Below, in pieces: positions 54,640-64,000 of a stretch of 64,000 bases of DNA (the first letter of the stretch is position 1; each line of letters starts with the position of its first letter). A model generated the notes under the pieces. The model was not told the DNA's origin. It did not search any database and saw only the letters and a list, made by a program, of their open reading frames with translations. The stretch comes from Acanthosepion esculentum. Lineage: Eukaryota; Mollusca; Cephalopoda; Sepiida; Sepiidae. The stretch lies in assembly GCA_964036315.1 (NCBI GenBank), contig OZ038480.1, forward strand, positions 8,867,703 to 8,931,702, written 5' to 3'. The position numbers were made by a program, and so were the translations under genes.

Positions 54640-55464
54640 CAACCTGCCAAGCCAGAATTGTTTTAGTTGGAGCTAAAATCAAATGTTGAAAATCTTGACG
54701 CTAAACTTGGTCTTAAGAAAAAGAAAAATGATAAGTTGCTGGCTCTATGGACTGGGAATTGGAACATCCGGAGCATGCAGATAGGTCTTGATAATATGGA
54801 CCTGTAATACAGCTATATTCGGAAATGGGCTGTCATTGATAGGGAGCTATCCCGTCTGTATCTTGATATAGTTACCCCTTACAGAGAGTAACATTATACC
54901 TTTTTTTGTTGAGAGGCCTAAATGCCAAACAGTACAGACTTTAAGGCGTTGGCTTTGCTGTCCAAAATAGTCTTGTGCAGTCGATCAACACCCCTACGGG
55001 ATTTCAGAGCGACTTATATCGTTATGCCTCCAAACTATAAAGGGTAATGTTAACCATGCCAGTCTGTATGCTCCTACACTTGGTGCCTCTTCAGATGTTA
55101 ACAATTCCTTTATGAGACTCTGGCAGACAATGTCAAGCTCATGAATATTGATGAACTATTTTTCATTCTTGGATATTTCAACGCACGTGGCGACAATCAA
55201 CAGTATCATTGGCCGCAAGCCTATCTTGGGAGCGATAATATGAATGAAAATGGTGAGAGGCTGTTAGAATTCTGTATCACCAATGATTTTGCAATTACAA
55301 CCATTTTCTTTGCCTTGATGGACCAATACAAGACATCGGGGTGTCATCTCAGGTCTAAGCATTGGCATCAGATTGATTTCGTTCTGACACGAAGGATTGG
55401 CCTTAACTGTGTCCGTGTTACTCGTAGCTGCCTCTCATTGTCAAAGCCAAGCCAAAGCCGCCAG

Positions 55465-55747
55465 TCAGTTATGTGCCATGCGTGATACACGCTTAGGCGA
55501 TCATGTATCTCTTGATATATGACTGACGAGGCAGATCTTCCCGCAGTAGTTAGCCATTTCTTTCTGCGGTAGACCAGTTGCCATTCAAGGCTATTGAACC
55601 CGGTCTTTTCTGCTATTTACCCATAGCTGGGGTGGGGTGGGAGAGAAGAAGAGGATTAGCACGAAATTGAACGGATTCGACTGGAATTCTAACTCGGCTC
55701 TCCGATTCCTCAATCCGGGACGCTATCCATTACTCCGCCGTGTCTCC
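55465..55747 (-). repeat. Insertion in the LINE: family H plus tRNA-like family D
   Basis: 55465-55530 is a family H copy (CAGTCAGTTATGTGCCATGC, CGCTTAGGCGATCATGTATC), as at 27398-27513. 55535-55747 on the minus strand begins GAGACACGGCGGAGTAATGG (box A-like TAATGGATAGCGTCC), then box B-like GAGTTAGAATTCC, and includes CCCAGCTATGGG, a block shared with family E. Confidence 0.65.
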
Positions 55748-55755
55748 TCAAACCA

Positions 55756-55980
55756 AAGCACTATTCACAAACTAACTGCAAAACCTATTTTTTATTTTGT
55801 TTAATTTTTAAAGGCTTCCCTTTTGGAATAATTTTTTAAAAAATTTTACATCTATTTTAGGTTTCGAAAGACAAAGTACCATTTCTAAACTAATTGCAAA
55901 ACCTAAAATATATGTCAACAATTGTAAAAATTATTCCAAAATAGAGGCCTTTAAAAATGAAACACAATACAAAAATGATT
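55756..55980. repeat. Foldback plus direct duplication of LINE sequence
   Basis: Left arm 55787-55866 and right arm 55897-55977 are inverted (CTATTTTAGGTTT facing AAACCTAAAATA; GGAATAATTTTTT facing AAAATTATTCC). Also CAAAGCACTATTCACAAACT at 55755 is repeated directly as CAAAGTACCATTTCTAAACT at 55871. The right half is LINE coding; the left half is an extra, partly inverted copy. Confidence 0.75.
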
Positions 55981-58158
55981 TTCAATTACGAGAGTCTGTT
56001 GATAGGAGTTGGCAGACGATGGAAACTGCTATTTACGAATCCGCTAAGTCGAGCTATGGTGTACTCATAACAGCTCAAATAGATCGGGGGCTTGAGTATG
56101 CCGATCACCTTTTGTCACTTTATGAAATAAAAAAGAAAGCACTTCAAGCCGATAAGGAAAATTCCAGTCCATAATCAAAGGAATCTCTTCGCGCAATCAA
56201 ATCCATCTTCCAACGTGATGAGTATTGGATAAATATTTTCAAAGAAATTCAAGCATCATCCGATCATAGAGATGCAAAAATAATGCACTCTCTAATGAAA
56301 GCTGTTCCAGGCCCTGCCATTACCCAATTGGCGAATCTGAAATCTAGGGATGGCGAGCTGATAAAGGAGCAGGATAAAACAGCTATAGATGTGTGGAACT
56401 CTACTTCAAGTTTTATGCACAAGAACTTCCTGAACATCCAGATATAGAAGCGGTTTTATCCTCTCCCGGCTTATTTGTATAATTAGATGTGGCTCTACCG
56501 AAATGAGCTTTCTGAAGCAATAGGTACCCTCTCAAGTTGAAGGAAGGCAGATGAGGAAGGGGTTCCTGCTGAAATCTTTAAGGAAAATAAGGATGTTCTC
56601 CTCCCGCAGTTGCATGCATTGCTATTGCAATGCTAGGGACAACAATTGAGTATACAATTGAATACAAAATGCGGGACACCAAAACCGTTACCATGTACAA
56701 AGGCGACTGTAATAATTACAGGAGGATCTCTTCTATTCGCGGGGGTTATATCTTCGCTAGGGTCCTTCTGAAACGCCTGCAACGATTGGCTGATAGCATT
56801 CTGGCAGAGACACAGTCTGAATCTAGGGCTGGTCGATCAACGACCGATATGGTCTCTATACTGAGCCAGCTACAGGAAAACCACTGTTCATCGCCGTTGT
56901 TGATCTGATGAAGGCATTTGACACTGTAGGACGTAAATCTTTATAATGTTCTGAAAAAATCGATTATCCACCTATTTATTTACAGTTGGCCATTTCGTTT
57001 CACGACGACATTAATGCATGCAGTTCAATGGAAATACATCGGAGTTATTCAAAGCTAGGAGTGGCATTAAACAGGGTTGTGTGTTGGCAACCACTCATAT
57101 CGCCATCTATTTTGATGTCTTCCTATCACATGCTTTTGAAAGGAGCGAGGATAGAGTTTACCTTAAAACCAGGTTCAATCTGAAAAGACTAAAGTCGAAA
57201 CTTCTGACAACTGCAGTGTTGATTAGAAAATTACTTTTCGCTGATGATGCTATGATAGCAGCGCACAGTGAAATCGATCTTCAATGACTAATCGATCGTC
57301 TATCGGAAACATTTGATCTCTTCAGGTGGATGATGTGTCAAGAACACTGGGGTAGTAGGTTAAAGGACAAACTCACCACCGGAGATAAAACTTGGTGGTC
57401 AATCTCTGAAAACAGGAGATAAGTTTACTTGGTATCCACCGTAACATCGATCTTATCTATGGATGAGGAATTGACAAAGAGAATGGGAAAGGCCACAGAT
57501 GCATTCAAGAAAACTATGAAAAGAGCATAGGAAAGTGATAAAGTTAAGATAAAAACCAAGATCCTAATTTACCAAGCAAGCGCTCCCTCAACATTTATTT
57601 ACGGAGTGAGAAGTGGATCTTGTATGCTGATCAGAAGAGGAGGTTAAATAGTTTCTACATGAGATATTTAAAAAATATTTTAAAAATTAAATAGAAAGAT
57701 AGGGTCCCACATAGATAATTTCTCAAAAGAGCAGGCATTCAAACATTCTATCCCATTCTGGGTCTCAGCGTCTCAGGTGGCTTAGGCACGTTGCACGCAT
57801 GGATAACACCAGAATTCCAAAATAGAGACTGTATGCGGAACTGACCTGAGGGCATGCCTAACAATAGACGACCCAAGCTTCTCTTCAGGGACCAGTTTAA
57901 AACGTCCATGATGTAATTTTCTATCAATGTTGCGAACTGGGAATCGAGTGACGTGGATAGCTACTGTTTTTGCAGGAGCAAAGTGCTATGAAGAGTGTGC
58001 CGTCGAGACTAGACAGACGCAAATGCCCCACGGTGGAGGACTCCACAATATTATACGACTGTAGTTGTTGTCAAAAACTGTGCCGAACGGGCATTGGTTG
58101 TTTTAGCCATGAGCAGCGCTGTGATTTTTTTTCCGCTGCCGACCGTCGCCGTCGATGA

Positions 58159-58659
58159 AAAAGGCCATTATTTTCGGAGAATAATTTGGTGTGGTTACAA
58201 AAGGTGAACGTTTACTTAATACGCATAGTTAACTGGTCTGAAAAGTAGCTTAGTCTGACAAAAGGAAATAACAGACGTGCACCCAGTATGTTGTTAACTC
58301 ACAACGCAAATGACATTTTTTTCTGTGAAACTAGATTAAATCATCTTAGCCTGCACCTTTATTCTTGTGGACAAACCGAGAAACTATCTTTGAAAATGAT
58401 TTCTGCCGTGCTTGCAAACTAATGAAGAATAAAGGACTGAGACTTGCGACAAAAAGTAGTAGAAATATGAGGAAAGAATTACTAGTGGAAAATTTAGTCA
58501 TATGTCTCAACTATAAAATTTAAACAACTTCTGCAAATACTATATTCAACAATTCAATGAGGCAACCGGTGTATGTCGTTTCGTAGCCACAAGTCCGACG
58601 AAGATAAAATAAAATCAATTACTTTTTTAAAATATCGCTTCCAAGTACAAATGGTCAAA
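58159..58659. other. LINE 3' flank, otherwise unrecognised
   Basis: No further family motif. The LINE 3' end was not located precisely. Confidence 0.45.
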
Positions 58660-59070
58660 CTATTTTCATTGGGTTGGTTTGGTTTGCTTTACAGCATATC
58701 AACCTTAATGGGTTATTTAATGCCGACAAGATTTTTATTGCTGGTAATATTTTTTTAATGTATAGCTGTTAATTTTTTTCACAAATGTATTGCTGGTTAT
58801 AACTGTTTTCAAAACAATTATTTCCGGTAATTATTTTTTACAAAGTATTTCTGGTATTAAAACCTATTTTTACACTTTCATAGTGTTTTGACCCCAGTTT
58901 AATGGTTAACTATTTACCGTTAGCTGGAATGCCAACAGGTGCTACCACCCCGGGTCGGAGTGGACCTGGAAACATCAGCAATTAAGATGTGGTTCCACAC
59001 TCCTTAAAAATTTCTGGTCAGAGGCCTTGCTGTCAGATGTAGTTTATCGTCTTGCCTAGGACGGGATTAT
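58660..59070 (+). repeat. Family E dispersed repeat, full order preserved
   Basis: GGGTTGGTTTGGTTTGC, CAGCATATCAACCTTAATGG, GTTATTTAATGCCGACAAGA, AT-rich TATTTCTGGTA units, TTTTGACCCCAGTTTAATGG, TTAACTATTTACC, CAACAGGTGCTACCACCCCG, GACCTGGAAACATCAGCAAT, GCCTTGCTGTCAGATGTAGT, TTATCGTCTTGCCTAGGACG. A single end unit, not amplified. Confidence 0.8.
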
Positions 59071-59811
59071 TTCCGTAAAAAATAAATTGACATCTAGTCG
59101 TTCATAGCATCACGCCCCCAACACCAAAATAACCAGGCAAACACAATTCAATAAAACATTTTTAGACGCGGATCAAAATATTGTACTCTCTCGATAAGGT
59201 CGGCAGAATGTGAATTTGTCTTGATGGAAATAATTTCTTTCAGTCGATTTTACATTTTACCAAGCAATAGATTCTTTTTTCTACAACGTGTAGACGGCAG
59301 TCATCTTCTAAAACTGTCCAAACTCATGTTGCGTGATATAGCCTCATTCCAAAACCTTGCAGCACACGCGTAAGGTATATCGTTAATGATTCCCTGACAG
59401 AAAAGCCAACACGCGCATCATTTCCACCAGTCAAGTAGCAAAACCGAACATCAAGACTGACTTCTTAAACGCCTCAAACTAAATCCTTCGGCACTCAACA
59501 AACGACTTCACAGTTACGTCAGGAGTTGACACATATACTCGAAACTAGAGTCATGAAGCAGCTTCAATTCATTGTCACCCTGTCGTCACCCTGTCGTCAC
59601 CCTGTCGTCACACGTCTCAACATTTCCATTACTCAACTCTTTCAACATTTGAAACCCCCATAACCCCCACGCCTGTTTTCGTGATATATAAAGAAGATAA
59701 GTTCCTTATAGCCTGTATGAGAGAAAATATAGTATTTTAGTGTAATTATATTTCACAAGACTCTAACAGAGTAGATATGTATATCTGTAAATTTCAAAAT
59801 GTGTGTATATA
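59071..59811. other. No recognisable gene; small 11-bp tandem
   Basis: GTCACCCTGTC repeats about 3.5 times at 59573-59611. Otherwise nothing recognised. Confidence 0.45.
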
Positions 59812-60744
59812 CAGTGATGTTCGATAAGTGACACACCTGATTGTTTTACTTAAATTTTTTTCGCCTATTGTTTTTGGGGTCAAACTAATTTTTAACCTTA
59901 CTAATATAAAGACCCCTTCCCGACCACCTAGTAAAAAAGTTTACTCACCCTAAGCTACTCTATTGATAATTATAATTTTGGATATAAATGAGATTTAGGG
60001 AAAAACTCTCCAAAAAAAGTGACTCACTTATTTCCTGCAACTAGTAATCAATAGAAACATAACCGAACAGCTTTAAATAAAGAATAATAGAGGTATAATT
60101 TATATATAATACTTAATATAGTTAGAAATATTTAATAATTTATGGGTCCTCCTTTATTTTGAATAACCTTTTCAACCCTTTTTGGAATTGACTTGATTAG
60201 GTTCTGGAAAATCACATCTCCAAGCATTGAATTCCATTCGGATATGGAATTCACAATCAAATCCTCTTTGTTGCTCAACTGCTTTCTCGAGAGCCTGTAC
60301 TTTATAATGCTCCATAAGTTTTCTATAGGGTTGAGGTCAGGGGATTGGGATGGCCATGTCATAACACTAACCTGCTTCTCATTCGTTCATTAATTTTGAT
60401 TTGTGACAGGGAGCATTATCCTGCATAAAAATGAGCTTGGTGGGGTCGATTTGCACCCTTTCAGCAGAAGGGAGCAGACAAGACTCTAAAATTCTCTTGT
60501 ACTGCTCGCTCCTGAGGGTATTTTCAATAGGTTTTAAGAAACCAGTTCCATGAAAAGAAAAGCATCCCCAGAACATTATACTGAACGGATGCTTGACAGT
60601 ACTTACTGCTAAATTCAAAGAGCTTTCAAAGCTTCTTCTTCGGATTTTAGATCGCTTATCCTTTGAATTTAGCTCAACTTTTGTTTCATCGGAGAAGAGA
60701 ACATTTAGTAAAAAAAATCAGGTGGGTCACTTTTATCGAACAGC

Positions 60745-60748
<4 letters not shown>
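59812..60748 (-). mobile_element. Tc1-like transposon with N-terminal domain deleted
   Basis: Ends CAGTGATGTTCGATAAGTGA at the left and, inverted, CAGTGCTGTTCGATAAAAGT at the right, both followed by a (C)ACCTGATT block. TA precedes the left end (59810-59811). At the right the expected TA is TG, merged with a (TG)n array. 937 bp, shorter than the usual 1.2-1.6 kb because the DNA-binding part of the gene is gone. Confidence 0.85.
60132..60720 (-). pseudogene. Tc1-like transposase, catalytic domain only
   Basis: Reading in from the right end: NVLFSDETKVELNSKD (first Asp), NLAVSTVKHPFSIMFWGCFS, IFMQDNAPCHKSK (second Asp), a short frameshift near 60370, WPSQSPDLNPIENLWSIIKY (Glu, third residue), ending QNKGGPINY-stop at 60132. 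The two HTH motifs and linker that normally precede VLFSDE are missing, so the terminal repeat nearly abuts the catalytic domain. The catalytic triad is intact, but the protein could not bind its ends. Confidence 0.85.

Positions 60749-60810
<62 letters not shown>
60749..60810. repeat. (TG)n microsatellite at the transposon end
   Basis: Pure TG dinucleotides directly after the terminal ..CACTG of the Tc1 element. Confidence 0.95.
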
Positions 60811-60811
<1 letters not shown>

Positions 60812-62906
60812 TCGGACGTTGTTTATGCCTTTCCAAAGTTTTCATCCGATTTCGATGAACTTTTTTTTTGTTTGATAGATAATTCTTCAGTGCCAGTTCG
60901 GAGTTCAAATTGTCTGGAAAAATTACAACCTTGAAGGTGAAAAATCGAAAAAAAAAGAAGATTTTTTACATTTTGCGCAAAAAGCAAAGGCAAAATTTAA
61001 TGTCTGTAAAGAAAACAGCGTACAATCAATTTAGAGAGTTGAAATCTAACACAAAAGATATTTAGAAAATGTGAATTTTTCTTTTTAAAAAATAGAGATT
61101 GAGTATACAATTGAATACAAATGTTTTCACTGGATTAAATTTTCTATCTATCATATTACCTTAAGTCGGTGACTTGCTGTGTTGTAATTGTTAATCAAAG
61201 AACAAGGTTAGTTTTTACACCATGTCCAACAGTTATAGCATATGCCAAATGAATTCAAGATTAGCAAATTGTTTACTGTGCTTCCGGTAAAAAGGTTAGT
61301 CAGCTTGAATTAAGTTAAGTATTCGATATTATTTCTGGAAGTAATGTTGATAGCACATTGGTGATTGGCATCGCAAATCTTAAGAAACGATGCTGGTCGT
61401 GTAGAAAAATCACCAAATATTCTTTCATGCCATTGTAGATTTCATTGATTGTCTAGAGTATACATCAATCTATTCTTCTCGACTCAGGATCTTAGCAAAA
61501 GGCAACAGACAAACCAATGGTCATATTATCATTGCGACAAAATTGATTTTGTAAGAATTCGCTTTAAACACCATGTCTGTACGTGAAGACACGACGACTA
61601 ATTTCGGAAGTTTGTATTGTTAAATTTTTGTTTTAGTCGACTTATCCCTGTCGTGTGTCTAATTCCCTGTCGAAATGTCGATGTTTTAGGAAGAGTTTCG
61701 TTTTTTCAAATACATAAGACAACCCATATGTTCCGTTCTTAATTGAAGTGTTTTTTTATCTCGAGTCGTGGCAGATTCAATTAGGAAGTCGTAGTAAACT
61801 TTTTCTGAATTTAAGTGCATAATAGGGATTATGTCTGTTGTCGAGCGTTCTTTATAATTTGACTTTGCAGTCGAAATGTTTTTAAGAAATTATTACCGTA
61901 GAAACCAAGATGAATGGTGTTTCGTTTAATAAGAAAACAGTTTTTATCGTGTCGCTTTTTTCTTCTTTGATCGATTCTGATATTATAAATAATAGACAGA
62001 GTAATCTTCCCAACGACGGAGATGAGCGTAGCCACCAGGAAAGTATGTTGGAACAGATCGAAATAGTAGTTTGTTCATTCCTTACTAACTGCTATATATA
62101 TCTGGGTTTGATCCGGGCTCGGTTTAGTAAATATCAAAGCGCTTCGTTATAATAAATTTTCAGCTTACTATTCTTTCAGATAATTACTATTTTATTTAAT
62201 TGTATAATTACTATTAGTTTCCAAATAGCGAATCCGATTGTTCTTTTCGCGCCAGACTAAATTAATTTTACTCACTTCTGGCTTTCTGCAAGATATTGTC
62301 AGATTCAGTAAATAAAAAAGCTAGGCTCCTTCGTTGTGAAATATTAATCACATTTTAACTGCAACATTTACTTTTCTATTTACATTATTGTTTTTATCTG
62401 TTCCCATTAATTAACAAAGAAATTTCTTGAACAGTAACTGAAGTTCATTTAGATGTTCTTCACGACTACCGGAACGTTTCTTTCACACCCATTAATCATC
62501 GGCTTCTACTTCTGTTCCGATAAAGAGGCTCTGCTCAAAATGCCACGCCACAGAAATCAAGGCTTGATGTTTAAGCATCATCTATTTGTACATAAACTTG
62601 TATCAATCGACTGAGCCAGATAAAGTATTGTTATTCACAATTGAATTTTGTATTGTAGTTGTGAGATCCATGAAACGTTCGTTGGTGCTACAATGGCGGA
62701 ACACCCTTTATCTGATTTGGTAACTGTTTTCATTTAAGTTTCTACTTTGACAAAGGTATACGAGGTATATTTTTCAGGATATGATTTCATGCCATGCATA
62801 ATGCGCTGGCCTCCTGGGTTGATACAAGAACGAGACTGCCGACAAGAATGTTAACTAAACGAATAGAAATATTGCATTAAATCGCACGCCAAGTCAATGC
62901 CGGTGA
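60811..62906. other. No recognisable gene
   Basis: 60811-60960 (TTTTCATCCGATTTCGATGA, CAGTGCCAGTTCGGAGTTCA) has the look of the flank of a (TG)n-ended repeat but has no second copy here. 61910-62152 is open for 80 codons (MNGVSFNKKTVFIVSLFSSL at its start, hydrophobic) and not recognised. The rest is AT-rich. Confidence 0.4.
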
Positions 62907-63708
62907 TACAAGGGTTATTCAATAAATAAGGTGAATTTTTCGGTATAAGGACTTCTAATACAGATAGAAGCTTACTTTTTTTTCAACGTATTCTCCCAAC
63001 ACTGTCTCAGCCAGTCGATCACAACACTTTTGACTTCATCGTCACTTTTAAACTTCGTGACCCTCGTGAACGCTTTCAAGGGACCAAACAGGTGTAAGTC
63101 TGAAGGGGCAAGGTCTGGGTTGTAAGGGGGATGAGGGAGCAGTTCCCAGCCCAGCTCGTTGGTGGTCTGCACCGTTTGGGCTGCTGTGTGAGGCCTTGCG
63201 TTGTCATGAGGCAAGATGACTCCTTCTGACTGATGACCCCTGCGTTTGTCCCAACAGATAAGCTCAAAAATCCTTGCAATGTCATCCACTTTCACCCTTC
63301 TGTCAGAATGAATGAGGTCATTGACAGATTCGATCACCTCAGGAAACCTCACTTCTGTAGGCCTCCCAGTCCTGTCTTCGTCCTCAACACTGCTCCGTCC
63401 TTCTTTAAACAATTTAGCCCACTTGTAGACATTTTTTGGCTGAAACATGTGGCACCATACACAGTTGACATTCTCCTATGAATTTCAACTGGTTTGCACC
63501 CTTCAGCAACCAAAAACTTGATAACTGACCGCTGTTCAATCCTGGAGCATGCTTCTTGGTCGGCCATCTTTGTTAATCGCCAAAACTCTCAAAGGTTTTT
63601 TTTTAATCCGAAAAAGAAATTAAATCCATGTGAAAAAGAAGTAAAACAAAAGGAAATAAAAAAGAGTAAGCTTCTATCTGTATTAGAGGTCCTTATACCG
63701 AAAAATTA
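62907..63708 (-). mobile_element. mariner relic, internally deleted
   Basis: TTTTTCGGTATAAGGACTTC, TAATACAGATAGAAGCTTAC at the left is matched inverted at the right (GTAAGCTTCTATCTGTATTA, GAGGTCCTTATACCG). The left side extends further outward (CAAGGGTTATTCAATAAATA) with no partner on the right, so the outer right end is lost. About 800 bp against 1.3 kb for intact relatives. Confidence 0.75.
62972..63567 (-). pseudogene. mariner-type transposase with first catalytic Asp deleted
   Basis: Start at 63567: IEQRSVIKFLVAEGCKPVEI (HTH). A frameshift near 63430, then QPKNVYKWAKLFKEGRSSVE and DEDRTGRPTEV, KVDDIARIFELI, abruptly CWDKRRG. Then LPHDNARPHTA (second Asp) and PDLAPSDLHLFGPLK (third Asp, 34 residues on). 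The stretch that should carry the first Asp (TGDE.W) and about 100 residues is missing between FELI and CWDK. Ends ENTLKKK near 62972. Confidence 0.8.
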
Positions 63709-64000
63709 ACTCTTCAGTCAGAGCACAATGCAGCGTATATTGCATTCCATTGAGATTACGTATTCATCAACCAATGCAGATAAATATTATTGAAACTACA
63801 ACACCAGTAACTGTGCCGCACCTACCCCAAAGAAGTTTGAAGATCATAAAAGGTTGACTTAGTATCAACTCATCAGAAGAGTTAATTTCCCTGCAGTTTC
63901 GAGCAGACGATTTGGTGTATGAACGAAACCGCGTGAGGCTATGGACCCAAACTCTCAATACTGTGTAAGATGGTAGTGACTCTGTAACGGGATGGATCAC
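63709..64000. other. Unrecognised window end
   Basis: No family-like frame. CTCATCAGAAGAGTTAATTT and GAACGAAACCGCGTGAGGC are present, but their spacing does not form a hammerhead. Confidence 0.4.

Larger units (their letters stand above)
54640..58158 (+). pseudogene. Long APE-type LINE relic: endonuclease, RT, C-terminal zinc finger
   Basis: One LINE ORF2, mostly colinear. Endonuclease: GNWNIRSMQIGLDNMD (~54755), DRELSRLYLDIV, then ILGYFNARGDNQQYHW, NENGERLLEFCITNDFAITT and SKHWHQIDFVLTRR (55141-55440). An insertion follows (55465-55980). RT region: LRESVDRSWQTMETAIYESA, LKSRDGELIKEQDKTAIDVW, CNNYRRISSI, TTDMVSILSQLQENH, LMKAFDTV, IKQGCVLA, KLLFADDAMIAAHSEIDLQ. Then VYLVSTV, IYQASAPSTFIYG, NRRPKLLFRDQFK, and at 57970-58158 SRLDRRKCPTVED followed by a Cys/His finger (YDCSCCQ..CF.HEQRC). 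FADDA keeps the catalytic Asp pair. At least ten stops or shifts. Same class as database proteins labelled craniofacial development protein 2-like. Confidence 0.8.

Overview
This is a metazoan, repeat-dominated, AT-rich stretch. No host protein-coding gene, functional tRNA or rRNA could be supported. The mix of elements (RTE-like and restriction-like-endonuclease LINEs, Penelope-like elements, Tc1/mariner transposons, tRNA-derived SINEs, very long TA/TATC/CA microsatellites) fits a coleoid cephalopod, most likely an octopus. That assignment is by recognition of family style, not by a search. There are no bacterial-style operons, ribosome binding sites or CRISPR arrays.

Layout. 1-8 kb: ends of three LINE families, a Tc1 DD34E transposon (4119-5736) inserted in an RTE-like LINE, and copies of SINE-like families E and A. 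9-16 kb: a 625-bp foldback element (9854-10478), a second partial copy of it, and microsatellites. 17-22.5 kb: a decayed Penelope-like element (PLE) on the minus strand. Its reverse-transcriptase frame is interrupted by a 1.26-kb satellite of 30-bp units, and about 1.3 kb upstream on the same strand lies a hammerhead-ribozyme-like motif. 23-31 kb: a DD36E Tc1 relic, more family A and B SINEs, large TA-rich arrays and a third RTE-like relic. 32-37 kb: an RLE-type LINE split by a mariner (32737-34025, TA duplications visible) and followed head-to-tail by another LINE 3' end. 38-50 kb: mostly unrecognised sequence, two short TA-flanked inverted-repeat elements (45619-46102, 47171-47542) and a 30-bp minisatellite grown from the end of a family E repeat. 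50-54 kb: an inverted pair of tRNA-derived repeats, a PLE GIY-YIG fragment and a GATA array with regular spacers. 54.6-58.2 kb: a long endonuclease/RT LINE relic with an internal insertion and foldback duplication. 59-64 kb: an internally deleted Tc1 and an internally deleted mariner.

Nothing here acts as a pathway. The interest is in how repeats arise from other repeats: a satellite made of codons of a Penelope RT, a minisatellite made of a SINE end, SINE copies preceded by an inverted copy of their own tail, and ribozyme-like hairpins in two kinds of retroelement. All coding relics carry stops, frameshifts or lost catalytic residues. Repeat families are given letters (A-K) only for use within this annotation.
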